Shown here: positions 47,515 through 59,844 of the stretch, in pieces | Numbering within the stretch: position 1 is the stretch's first letter | Layout: every line of letters begins with the position of its first letter | Assembly (NCBI RefSeq): GCF_905171765.1 | Contig: NC_053398.1 | Coordinates: forward strand, 49,382,323-49,446,322 | Length of the DNA stretch: 64,000 bases | Source: Bufo bufo | Taxonomy: Eukaryota > Chordata > Amphibia > Anura > Bufonidae | Direction of reading: 5' to 3' | Made by a program: the position numbers and the translations under genes | The notes under the pieces: model-generated | The model's input: only the letters and a program-made list of their open reading frames with translations | Told to the model about the DNA's origin: nothing | Databases searched by the model: none

Positions 47515-49501
47515 TGCTGTATCCGCCAGCATCGCTGTAAAAGCCGATGCTGGCAGATTAACCCCTTCTATGCCGCGGTCAGCTCTGACTGCGACATAGA
47601 AGGGGTTTGCTGCGGGTGAGGGAGCCCATCAGGTCTCTGCACTGCTGTGGCGGGGACCCGATAAGTGACAAGGCAGCCGGATGCCGTGCAGAGGGTGACC
47701 AATGCCTTGCACGGCATCGGGACCTGCCTTATACAGGTGCCCAGGAGATCCAGCCTCAGGCTGGGTCTCCTAGACAACCTGTTAGTGTATTACTCTGAGT
47801 GTAATACACTAACAGGCAATGCATTACAATACAGATGTATTGTAATGAATTTCAGAGGGGATCGGATCCCCAAAAGTTGAATTCCCAGAGTGGGACAGAA
47901 ATAAAGTTGTAAAAAATAGTGTTTTTTTAATTAAAAAAAATAGTTTCAAGTAAAAAAAGAAAAAAAATGCCCCTTTCCCCAGATTTTATAATAAAAAAAT
48001 GAAAAAACACATATATTAGGTATCGCCGCGTCCATAACGACCGGCTCTATAAATATATCACAATACACCCTTTCCGATAAACACTATAAAAATAAAAAAT
48101 TTTTAAAAAAGATTTTTTTTTCACCTTACATTACAAAAAGTGCAACACCAAGCGATCAAAAGGCGTATGTCACACAAAATAGCCCCAATAAAACTGTCAC
48201 CTCATCCCGCAAAAAATTAGACCCTACCTAAGACAATCGGTCAAAAAATAAAAACACTATGGCTCTTAGACTATGGAGACACTAAAACATATTTTTTTTT
48301 TGTTTCTTGCCGCGTCCGTAACAATCTTCTCTATAAAAATGTCACATGACCTAACCCCTCAGATGAACTCTGTAAAAATAAATAAATAATAATTGTGCCA
48401 AAATTACCAATTTTTTGGTCACCTTGAAACATAAAGTGTAATAATGATCAAAAATCATATGTACCCAAAAATGGTACCAATAAAATCCCCAACTCTTCCT
48501 GCAAAAAACAAGCCCCTGCACAAGATGATCGGCAGAAAAATAAAAAAAATAAGGTGTTCAGAAACATAATTTTTTTTCCAAAAATGCTTTATTATGTAAA
48601 ACTGAAACAAACAAACAAAGCAAGTAGACGTATTTGGTATCATTGCGTCCGTAACACCCTGCTCTATATAAATAGCACATTATCTACTCTGTCAGATGAA
48701 CGTTGTAAAAAAAATAAGAAATAAAAACTGTGCCAAAACAGCCATTTTTTGGTTACCTTGCCTCACAAAAAACGTAATATAGAGCAATTAAAAATCATAT
48801 TTACCCCAAAATAGTACCATTAAAACTGGCATCTTATCCCCTAGTTTCCAAAATGGGATCACTTTTTGGGAGTTTCTACTGTAAGGTGCATCTGGGGGAC
48901 TTCAAATTGGACATGGCATCTAAAAACCAGTCCAGCAAAATCTGCCTTCCAAAAACCATATGGCGCTCCTATTCTTCTGCGCCCTGCCGTGTGCCCTTAC
49001 ATTAGTTTACGACCACATGTGGGGTGTTTCTGTAAACCGCAGAATCAGGGTTAAAAATATTGAGTTTTGTTTGGCTGTTAACGCTCGATGTGTTAAAGAA
49101 AAAAATGGGATTAAAATGGAAAATCTGCCAAAAAAGTGAAATTTTGAAATTTCATCTCCATTTTCCTTTAATTCTTGTGGAACACCTAAAGGGTTAACAA
49201 AGTTAGTAAAAATCAGTTTTGAGTAACTTAAGGGCTGTAGTTTCTACAATGGGGTCATTTATGGGGGGTTTCCACTATGTAAGCCCCACAAAGTGACTTC
49301 AGAACTGAATTGGTTCTTAAAAAGTGGTTTTTTTTAATTTTCTTAAAAATTTTAAGAATTGCTTCTAAAATTCTAAGCCTTCTAACGTCCTAAAAAATAA
49401 AATGATATTTACAAAATAATGCAACATAAAGTAGACATATGGGGAATGTTAAGTAATAAATATTTTCTGAGGTATCACTTTCTGTTTTAAAAGCAGAGAA
49501 A

Positions 49502-51330
49502 CTCCTTGAACTCTGCCTGGCCCAGGATAAACAAATAGGGAGGTCTCCTTTCAGACTAAATCCCTATTGGCTTTCACTAATAAAGGACCATGAAATAATA
49601 CAAAAGGAAATAAACCAATTTTAGTTATCTAACCATGGGTCAGCTAGAGTCCAGGTGGTATGGGACACTTTTAAGGCCTATATGAGGGGAATAATGGTCA
49701 GTCATATCGCAAATTTAAGAAAAGAGTATGGGAAAAACGAGAAAATTTTTAAAGAACAAGCGTCCCTAGCTACACAACTTTTTCATATAAATAGGTCAGA
49801 GGTAAATAGGGAAAATATGCAGAAGAGTGTACAGGCATATTCCGACCTTCTGTTGGATAAGGCACAACAGAGCCTATTTTTTAAAGGGCAAAAACACTTT
49901 ACTGAATCAGGCCGCCCAGGGAAACTCTTATCTAGGGTGATATCCAGTCAGGAATCTAAAAAATATATAGATATTATACGACTCCCTCATGGGAGGACGG
50001 TTAGGGGACATGACTCCATAGAGAGGGCTTTCCTTGATTACTTCTCAGACCTCTATAGAGCCGATTGTAAGATCACAGATGAATTGATTGACTCTTATCT
50101 TGATGGTATAGCTTTCCCCACTATTACTTTGGCGCAAAGGAGGGTACTTGAGGCCGATCTCTCTATCCAGGAGCTGGAGGGTGCAATTACACTATGTGCG
50201 GGTAACTCCACCCCCGGCTCGGACGGACTTCCATACAAATTTTATGTCAGATATAAAGAGGATGTTCTCCCTTGACTGTTGGAGGTCCTTGCTGAGTCGG
50301 TGGAGGAGGGGAACCTGCCGGGTTCAATGATGGAAGCGGTAATAATACTAATTCCAAAAAAAGGTAAGGACCCCGTAGATATGGGATCCTACAGACCGAT
50401 TTCGCTATTGAACGCCGATGTAAAGCTCCTGGCGAGGATTTTAGCGACAAGACTTTCTAGGGTAATCGCCTCCGTTGTCCATGCGGACCAGAACGGTTTT
50501 ATGCAAAACAAAGGTACTCACCATAATCTTCATCGGCTTTTTGCCAACTTACAGGCCCCTGGTGGGTTTGCTCGCTCCATCCTGTCCTTAGATGCCTCAA
50601 AGGCCTTCGACAGGGTGGAGTGGCGGTTTTTGTGGAAAGTTTTGGCGAGGATGGGCTTTGGGGAGAGATTTATAAATATGATTAAGACACTCACTTCGAG
50701 CTTTTATCTAAATAGAGGTACCCGGCAGGGTTGCCCACTATCTCCACTCCTGTTCGATATCTACATTGAGCCCTTGGCGCTGGCTGTTAGGCAGGATCCT
50801 CAAATTAAAGGTTTTGGAACACTAGGAGAGGAAGATCGCATCTCTCTATATGCGGACGATGTTCTTTTCTTTGCAGATAACACCAAGATAACTGTCCCAA
50901 GAATTATTCATAACGTTAAACTATTTGGTGGGGTATCAGGCTTAGATATAAACTGGTCAAAGACTATTCTGATGCCAATAGATTCAGTTACTCAAGAGGA
51001 ACCGCTGATAACCCAGCTGGATCTGGTTGATACCTTTCAATACTTGGGTATGATGATATCTCCCAAGGTTGAAGACTCAGTATATCTCAACCTGACCCCA
51101 AAATAGGGATCTGGCTAAGACTTCCCTTATCTAGAGCAGATCGAGTTTCACTGGTTAAAATGGTAATTCTAACTCAACTTCTCTATGTTCTTAGGAATCT
51201 ACCTGTTTGGATAGAGGATAAATATTTCAAATTAATGGAAAGAGTAATCAACGATCTGATCTGGGGAAGAAAACGAGTGAGACTCAAATTGGAATACCTC
51301 TATAAGCCTTTGGACCATGGGGGTCTAAAC
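49502..51330 (+). pseudogene. L1 ORF2 reverse transcriptase, first part
   Basis: From about 49655 a nearly open frame runs through the linker (HIANLRKEYGKNEKIF ...) and the RT domain. Recognisable parts are GSYRPISLLNADVKLLARI, SLDASKAFDRVEW (motif A), GTRQGCPLSPLLFD (motif B) and YADDVLFF at 50849-50872 (motif C, the catalytic Asp pair). One TGA at 50273-50275 and a frameshift near 51100 break it. After that, LSRADRVSLVKMVILTQLLY continues to PLDHGGLN at the hAT insertion point. RT normally copies L1 RNA at a nicked target. This copy is dead but recent-looking. Confidence 0.9.
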
Positions 51331-51579
51331 TAGGGATGAGTGAACCCGAACTGTATAGTTCGGGTTCGTACCGAATTTTGGGGTGACACGGACCCGAACC
51401 CGAACATTTTCGTAAAAGTCTGGGTTCGGGTTCGGTGTTCGACGCTTTCTTGGCGCTTTTTGAAAGGCTGCAAAGCAGCCAATCAACAAGCGTCATACTA
51501 CTTGCCCCAAGAGGCCATCACAGCCTTGCCTACTATTGGCATGGCTATGATTAACCAGTGCAGCATGTGACCCAGCCTC

Positions 51580-51587
51580 TATATAAG
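51580..51587 (+). promoter_or_regulatory. TATA box of the hAT element
   Basis: TATATAAG lies in 'ccagcctctatataagcttg', 250 bp inside the left end, in non-repetitive GC-balanced sequence before the arrays. It is the natural promoter for the downstream transposase gene. If transcription starts here, the 294-bp array would lie in the 5' UTR or an intron. Confidence 0.55.
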
Positions 51588-51849
51588 CTTGGGTCACGTA
51601 GCGCTGCACGTCACTCTGCTGATACAAGCGTAGGGAGAGGTTGCTGCTGCGACGTTAGGGCGAGATTAGGCAGATTAACTCCTCCAAAAGACTTAATTCA
51701 GTGATCGATCTCCAGCTGTGGATCATTGAAGTGCTGATATTGAATTGCTCACTTTTTTTAGGCTGCCCAGAGCGTTTTTATATCACTTTTTTCTGGGGTG
51801 ATCTGCGTACATTTTGTGGCTTGTGGTGCGCCAGCACAAGCTACCACCA

Positions 51850-52365
51850 AGTGCATTTAACCATCAATAGTGTGGTTATTTTTTGCTATATCCTACATCA
51901 GGTGCAGGCTGAGCCTGTGTCACCCAAGTGCATTTAACCATCAATAGTGTGGTTATTTTTTGGCCATATACTACATCAGGTGCAGGCTGAGCCTGTGTCA
52001 CCCAAGTGCATTTAACCATCAATAGTGTGGTTATTTTTTGCTATATCCTACATCAGGGTCAAGCTTTCATCAAGTGCATTTAACCATCAATAGTGTGGTT
52101 ATTTTTTGGCCATATACTACATCAGGTGCAGGCTGAGCCTGTGTCACCCAAGTGCATTTAACCTTCAATAGTGTGGTTATTTTTTGCTATATCCTACATC
52201 AGGGTCAAGCTTTCATCAAGTGCATTTAACCATCAATAGTGTGGTTATTTTTTGGCCATATACTACATTAGGTGCAGGCTGAGCCTGTGTCACCCAAGTG
52301 CATTTAACCATCAATAGTGTGGTTATTTTTTGGCCATATACTACATCAGGGGCAAGTTGAGCCTG
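51850..52365 (+). repeat. 65-80-bp tandem array in the hAT element
   Basis: About seven copies of a unit opening 'gtgcatttaaccatcaatag' and 'tgtggttattttttg'. There are two unit types ('ggccatatactacatcagg' and 'ctatatcctacatcagg') that alternate irregularly. Confidence 0.9.
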
Positions 52366-55300
52366 TCACCCAGCGCCTAAAAAATAGGCCTGACATTTCT
52401 ATTCCTCCAAATCAGTACCGTTTTAGCTGGTCAAGTTTAAGTTAGTGACGAAAAGCACAGTTTTTTGTTCTGGGTTGAAAAACTATTCCCAAATTTGCAT
52501 TCTCAAAATTAGTAGTTCCTTCTGCTATATCAGGCTACTTTAATCTATCCCAAAAAGGGATATCTTAGATTGAAGGTGCTGATAGTGTCATCTGGAAAAA
52601 CTTAACACACACGCCTACCTTGCAGATACAAGTCTAATTCATGTGATTAAAGGTATATCTGTCACACAGCGCTATAAAATAGGGCCTGACATTTCTATTC
52701 TCCAAATCAGTACAGTTTTAGCTGGTCAAGTTATATTTAGTGACCGTAAGAGCACAGTTTTTGTTTCTGGGTTGAAAAACTATTCCCAAATTTGCCATTC
52801 TCAAAATTAGTAGTTATTCTGCTATATCAGGCCTACTTTAAATCTATCCCAAAAAGGATTTCTTAGATTGAAGGTGCTGATAGTGTCATCTGAAAAACTT
52901 AACACACACGCTACCGTGCAGATACAAGTCTAATTCTGTGATTAAAGTATATCTGTCACACAGCGCGGTAAAAATAGGCCTGACATTTCTATTCCTCCAA
53001 ATCAGTACAGTTTTAGCTGGTCAAGTTATATTTAGTGACCGTTAAAAGCACAGTTTTTTTGTTCTGGTTGAAAAAACCTATTCCCAAATTTGCCATTCTC
53101 AAAATTAGTTTCTGCTATATCAGGAGCCTACTTTAAATCTATCCCAAAAAGGATATCATAGATTGAAGGTGCTGATAGTGTCATTCTGAAAAACTTAACA
53201 CACACGCTACCGTGCAGATACAAGTCTAATTCTGTGATTAAAGGTATATCTGTCACACAGCGCGTAAAAAATAGGCTGACATTTATATTCAACCAAATCT
53301 GTACTGTTTTAGCTGGTCAAGTTATTTGTGTAGTGACCGTAAAAGCACAGTTTTTGTTCTGGGTTGAAAAACTATTCCCAATTTTGGCCATTCTCAAAAT
53401 TAGTAGTTTCTGCTATATCAGGCCTACTTTAAATCTATCCCAAAAAGGATATCTTAGGTTGAAGGTGCTGATAGTGTCATTCTGAAAAACTTAACTACAC
53501 ACGCTACCGTGCAGATACAAGTCTAATTCTGTGAATTAAAGGTATATCTGTCACACAGCGCGTAAAAAAATAGGCGCTGACATTTCTATTCCTCCAAATC
53601 AGTACAGTTTTAGCTGGTCAAGTTATATTTAGTGACCGTAAAAGCACAGTTTTTGTTCTGGGTTGAAAAACTATTCCCAAATTTGCCATTCTCAAAATTA
53701 GTAGTTTCTGCTATATCAGGCCTACTTTAAATCTATCCAAAAAGGATATCTTAGATTGAAGGTGCTGATAGTGTCATTCTGAAAAACTTAACACCACACG
53801 CTACCGTGCAGATACAAGTCTAATTCTGTGATTAAAGGTATATCTGTCACACAGCGCGTAAAAAATAGGCCTGACATTTATATTCCTCCAAATCAGTACT
53901 GTTTTAGCGGTCAAGTTATTTGTAGTGACCGTAAAAGCACAGTTTTTGTTCTGGGTTGAAAAACTATTCCCAAATTTGCCATTCTCAAAATTAGTAGTTT
54001 CTGCTATATCAGGCCTACTTTAAATCTATCCCAAAAAGGATATCTTAGATTGAAGGTGCTGATAGTGTCATTCTGAAAAACTTAACACACACGCTACCGT
54101 GCAGATACAAGTCTAATTCTGTGATTAAAGGTATATGTGTCACACAGCGCGTAAAAAAATAGGCCTGACATTTCTATTCCTCCAAATCAGTACAGTTTTA
54201 GCTGGTCAAGTTATATTTAGTGACCGTAAAAGCACAGTTTTTGTTCTGGGTTGAAAAACTATTCCCAAATTTGCCATTCTCAAAATTAGTAGTTTCTGCT
54301 ATATCAGGCCTACTTTAAATCTATCCCAAAAAGGATATCTTAGATTGAAGGTGCTGATAGTGTCATTCTGAAAACTTAACACACACGCTACCGTGCAGAT
54401 ACAAGTCTAATTCTGTGATTAAAGGTATATCTGTCACACAGCGCGTAAAAAATAGGCCTGACATTTCTATTCCCCCAAATCAGTACAGTTTTAGCTGGTC
54501 AAGTTATATTTAGTGACCGTAAAAGCACAGTTTTTGTTCTGGGTTGAAAAAACTATTCCCAAATTTGCCATTCTCAAAATTAGTAGTTTCTGCTATATCA
54601 GGCCTACTTTAAATCTATCCCATAAAGGATATCTTAGATTGAAGGTGCTGATAGTGTCATTCTGAAAAACTTAACACACACGCTACCGTGCAGATACAAG
54701 TCTAATTCTGTGATTAAAGGTATATCTGTCACACAGCGCGTAAAAAATAGGCCTGACATTTCTATTCCCCAAATCAGTACAGTTTTAGCTGGTCAAGTTA
54801 TATTTAGTGACCGTAAAAGCACAGTTTTTGTTCTGGGTTGAAAAACTATTCCCAAATTTGCCATTCTCAAAATTAGTAGTTTCTGCTATATCAGGCCTAC
54901 TTTAAATCTATCCCATAAAGGATATCTTAGATTGAAGGTGCTGATAGTGTCATTCTGAAAAACTTAACACACACGCTACCGTGCAGATACAAGTCTAATT
55001 CTGTGATTAAAGGTATATGTGTCACACAGCGCGTAAAAAAATAGGCCTGACATTTCTATTCCTCCAAATCAGTACAGTTTTAGCTGGTCAAGTTATATTT
55101 AGTGACCGTAAAAGCACAGTTTTTGTTCTGGGTTGAAAAACTATTCCCAAATTTGCCATTCTCAAAATTAGTAGTTTCTGCTATATCAGGCCTACTTTAA
55201 ATCTATCCCAAAAAGGATATCTTAGATTGAAGGTGCTGATAGTGTCATTCTGAAAAACTTAACACACACGCTACAGTGCAGATACAAGTCTAATTCTGTG

Positions 55301-56250
55301 ATTAAAGGTATATCTGTCACACAGCGCGTAAAAAATAGGCCTGACATTTCTATTCCTCCAAATCAGTACAGTTTTAGCTGGTCTAGTTATATTTAGTGAC
55401 CGTAAAAGCACAGTTTTTGTTCTGGGTTGAAAAACTATTCCCAAATTTGCCATTCTCAAAATTAGTAGTTTCTGCTATATCAGGCCTACTTTAAATTTAT
55501 CCCAAAAAGGATATCTTAGATTGAAGGTGCTGATAGTGTCATTCTGAAAAACTTAACACACACGCTACAGTGCAGATACAAGTCTAATTCTGTGATTAAG
55601 GGTATATGTCACACAGCGCGTAAAAAATAGGCCTCACATTTATATTCAACCAAATCTGTACTGTTTTAGCTGGTCAAATTATTTGTAGTGACCGTAAAAG
55701 CACAGTTTTTGTTCTGGGTTGAAAAACTATTCCCAAATTTGCCATTCTCAAAATTAGTAGTTTCTGCTATATCAGGCCTACTTTAAATCTATCCCAAAAA
55801 GGATATCTTAGATTGAAGGTGCTGATAGTGTCATTCTGAAAAACGTAACACACACGCTACCGTGCAGATACAAGTCTAATTCTGTGATTAAAGGTATATC
55901 TGTCACACAGCGCGTAAAAAATAGGCCTCACATTTATATTCAACCAAATCTGTACTGTTTTAGCTGGTCAAATTATTTGTAGTGACCGTAAAAGCACAGT
56001 TTTTGTTCTGGGTTGAAAAACTATTCCCAAATTTGCCATTCTCAAAATTAGTAGTTTCTGCTATATCAGGCCTACTTTAAATCTATCCCAAAAAGGATAT
56101 CTTAGATTTAAGGTGCTGATAGTGTCATTCTGAAAAACTTAACACACACGCTACTGTGCAGATACAAGTCTAATTCTGTGATTAAAGGTATATCTGTCAC
56201 ACAGCGCGTAAAAAATAGGCCTCACATTTATATTCAACCAAATCTGTCAT
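52366..56250 (+). repeat. 294-bp tandem array, about 13 units
   Basis: Units of 292-298 bp start at 'gtcacacagcgcgtaaaa' (about 52660, 52955, 53251, 53551, 53845, 54139, 54434, 54727, 55020, 55317, 55609, 55904, 56197) plus a first diverged one. The middle units are the most alike. The first three have many one-base indels and the last three share 'attcaaccaaatctgtactg'. No unit is open in any frame. Confidence 0.95.
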
Positions 56251-56389
56251 TACCTGTGTGCCTGTTTTAGTGTAATACGGTACCTAAATAGATAGCCAGA
56301 CAGTGTTAGGTGTCTGTAAAAAAAGGCCTGAATTTTAATTCAATACATTGGCCCGAATAATATTTTTCTTATTGTGGTGAACGGTAACA

Positions 56390-59300
56390 ATGAGGAAAAC
56401 AACTAGTAAGGGACGCGGACGTGGACATGGTCGTGGTGGTGTTAGTGGACCCTCTGGTGCTGGGAGAGGACGTGGCCGTTCTGCCATAGCCACACGTCCT
56501 AGTGTACCAACTACCTCAGGTCCCAGTAGCCGCCAGAATTTACAGGGATATTTGGTGGGGCCCAATGCCGTTCTAAGGATGGTAAGTCCTGAGCAGATAC
56601 AGGCATTAGTTAATTGGGTGGCTGACAGTGCATCCAGCACGTTCACATTATCTCCCACCCAGTCTTCTGCAGAAAGCGCACAGATGGCGCATGAAAACCA
56701 AGCCCATCAGTCTGTCACATCACCCACATGCATATCAGGGAAACTGTCTGAGCCTCAAGTTATGCAGCAGTCTCTTATGCTGTTTGAATACTCTGCTGCC
56801 AGGTTTTCCTAAGGGCATCCACCTAGCCCTTCCCCAGGGGTGGAAGAGATAGAATGCACTAACGCACAACCACTTATGTTTCCTGATGATGAGGACATGG
56901 GGATACCACCTCAGCACGTCTCTGATGATGACGAAACACAGGTGCCAACTGCTGCGTCTTTCTGCAGTGTGCAGACTGAACAGGAGGTCAGGGATCAAGA
57001 CTGGGTGGAAGACGATGCAGGGGACGATGAGGTCCTAGACCCCACATGGAATGAAGGTCGTGCCACTGACTTTCACAGTTCGGAGGAAGAGGCAATGGTG
57101 AGACCGAGCCAACAGCGTAGCAAAAGACAAAGAGGGAGCAGTGGGCAAAATCAGAACCCCCGCCGCCAAGAGACTCGGCCTGCTACTGACCGCCGCCATC
57201 TGGGACCGAGCACCCCAAAGGTAGCTTCAAGGAGTTCCCTGGCATGGCACTTCTTTAAACAATGTGCTGACGACAAGACCCAAGTGGTTTGCACGCTGTG
57301 CCATCAGAGCCTGAAGCGAGGCATTAACGTTCTGAACCTTAGCACAACCTGCATGACCAGGCACCTGCATGCAAAGCATGAACTGCAGTGGAGTAAACAC
57401 CTTAAAAATAAAGAAGTCACTCAGGCTCCCCCTGCTACCTCTTCTGCTGCTGCCGCCTCGGCCTCTTCTGCTGCTGCCGCCACCTCGGCCTCTTCCTCCG
57501 CCTCTGGAGGAACGTTGGCACCTGCCAACACCACCACCTGCGTCACCAAGCATCTCAACCATGTCACATGGCAGCGTTCAGCTCTCCATCTCACAAACAT
57601 TTGAGAGAAAGCGTAAATTCCCACCTAGCCACCCTTGATCCCTGGCCCTGAATGCAGCATTTCTAAACTACTGGCCTATGAAATGCTGTCATTTAGGCTG
57701 GTGGACACAGACAGCTTCAAACAGCTCATGTCGCTTGCTGTCCCACAGTATTTTGTTCCCAGCCGGCCACTACTTCTCCAAGAGAGCCGTGCCTTCCCTG
57801 CACAACCAAGTGTCCGATAAAATCAAGTGTGCACTGCGCAACGCCATCTGTGGCAAGGTCCACCTAACCACAGATACGTGGACCAGTAAGCATGGCCAGG
57901 GACGCTATATCTCCCTAACTGCACACTGGGTAAATGTAGTAGCGGCTGGGCCCCAGGCGGAGAGCTGTTTGGCGCACGTCCTTCCGCCGCCAAGGAACGC
58001 AGGGCAACATTCTTTGCCTCCTGTCTCCTCCTCCTCCTACTCAGCTTCCTCCTCCTCTTCTTCCACCTGCTCATCCAGTCAGCCACACACCTTCACCACC
58101 AACTTCAGCACAGCCCGGGGTAAACGTCAGCAGGCCGTTCTGAAACTCATATGTTTGGGGGACAGGCCCCACACTGCACAGGAGTTGTGGCGGGGTATAG
58201 AACAACAGACCGACGAGTGGTTGCTGCCGGTGAGCCTCAAGCCCGGCCTGGTGGTGTGCGATAATGGGCGAAATCTCGTTGCAGCTCTGGGACTAGCCGG
58301 TTTGACGCACATCCCTTGCCTGGCGCATGTGCTGAATTTGGTGGTGCAGAAGTTCATTCGCAACTACCCCGACATGTCAGAGCTGCTGCATAAAGTGCGG
58401 GCCATCTGTTCGCGCTTCCGGCGTTCACACCCTGCTGCTGCACGCCTGTCTGCGCTACAGCGTAACTTCGGCCTTCCCGCTCACCGCCTCATATGCGATG
58501 TGCCCACCAGGTGGAACTCCACCTTGCACATGCTGGACAGACTGTGCGAGCAGCAGCAGGCCATAGTGAGTTTCAGCTGCAGCACGCACGGGTCAGTCGC
58601 ACTGCGGAAACAGCACCACTTCACCACCAATGACTGGGCCTCCATGCGAGACCTGTGTGCCCTGTTGCTCTGTTTCGAGTACTCCATCAACATGGCCAGT
58701 GGCGATGACGCCGTTATCAGCGTTACAATACCACTTCTATGTCTCCTTGAGAAAACACTTAGGGCGATGATGGAAGAGGAGGTAGCCCAGGAGGAAGAGG
58801 AGGAAGAGGGGTCATTTTTAGCACTTTCAGGCCAGTCTCTTCGAAGTGACTCAGAGGGAGGTTTTTTGCAACACCAGAGGCCAGTACAAATGTGGCCAGA
58901 CAGGGCCCACTACTGGAGGACGAGGAGGACGAGGATGAGGAGGAGGTGGAGGAGGATGAGGATGAAGCATGTTCACAGCGGGGTGGCACCCAAAGCAGCT
59001 CGGGCCCATCACTGGTGCGTGGCTGGGGGGAAACAAAGGACGATGACGATACACCTCCCACAGAGGACAGCTTGTCCTTACCTCTGGGCAGCCTGGCACA
59101 CATGAGCGACTACATGCTGCAGTGCCTGCGCAACGATAGCAGAGTTGCCCACATTTTAACGTGTGCGGACTACTGGGTTGCCACCCTGCTGGATCCTCGG
59201 TACAAAGACAATGTGCCCACCTTACTTCCTACACTGTAGCGTGATAGGAAGATGCGCGAGTACAAGCGCACGTTGGTAGACGCGCTACTGAGAGCATTCC

Positions 59301-59746
59301 CAAATGTCACAGGGGAACCAGTGGAAGCCCAAGGCGAAGGCAGAGGAGGAGCAAGAGGTCGCCAACGCAGCTGTGTCCACGGCCAGCTCCTCTGAGGGCA
59401 GGGTTAGCATGGCAGAGATGTGGAAAAGTTTTGTCACCACGCCACAGCTAACTGCACCACCACCTGATACGGAACGTGTTAGCAGGAGGCAACATTTCAC
59501 TAACATGGTGGAACAGTACCTGTGCACACCCCTCCACGTACTGACTGATGGTTCGGCCCCTTTCAACTTCTGGGTCTATAAATTGTCCACGTGGGCCAGA
59601 GCTAGCCTTTTATGCCTTGGAGGTGCTGGCTGCCCGGCGGCCAGCGTTTTGTCTGGCCTGTCTACAGCCAATGTGGACAAGCTGACGTTCATAAAAATGA
59701 ACCAGGCATGGATCCCACAGGACCTGTCCATCCCTTGTGCAGATTA
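56390..59746 (+). pseudogene. hAT transposase with BED zinc finger, broken
   Basis: It starts MRKTTSKGRGRGHGRGG, a Gly/Arg-rich N-terminus. A single TAA at 56810-56812 interrupts the frame. An acidic stretch and the BED finger follow (57235-57385): WHFFKQCADDKTQVVCTLC ... HLHAKH. Frame changes near 57530 and 57780 precede the RNase H-like core. The three expected acidic residues are present: Asp in LTTDTWTS (57873-57875), Asp in VVCDNGRN (58260-58262) and Glu in LLCFEYS (58677-58679). CLAHVLNLVVQKF and DVPTRWNSTLHML are also there. A frame change near 58880, a TAG at 59237 and further shifts follow. The C-terminal dimer region (59520-59740) lacks the usual SERVFS-type signature. Its natural role is excision and insertion of the element. 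It cannot be translated intact here. Confidence 0.9.
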
Positions 59747-59844
59747 GACATTAACTACCACCCCTTAACAATATATTATTGTACTCCAGGGCACTTCCTC
59801 ATTCAATCCTATTTTTATTTTCATTTTACCATTATATTGCGGGG

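Noticed and set aside
52366..56250. Possible CRISPR-like array
   Set aside because: Units of 294 bp are directly adjacent with no unique spacers. This is satellite-type DNA inside a transposon in a vertebrate genome.
57227..57624. Gly/Arg- and Glu/Ala-rich minus-strand frames
   Set aside because: They are shadows of the low-complexity Ser/Ala region of the hAT transposase on the opposite strand.
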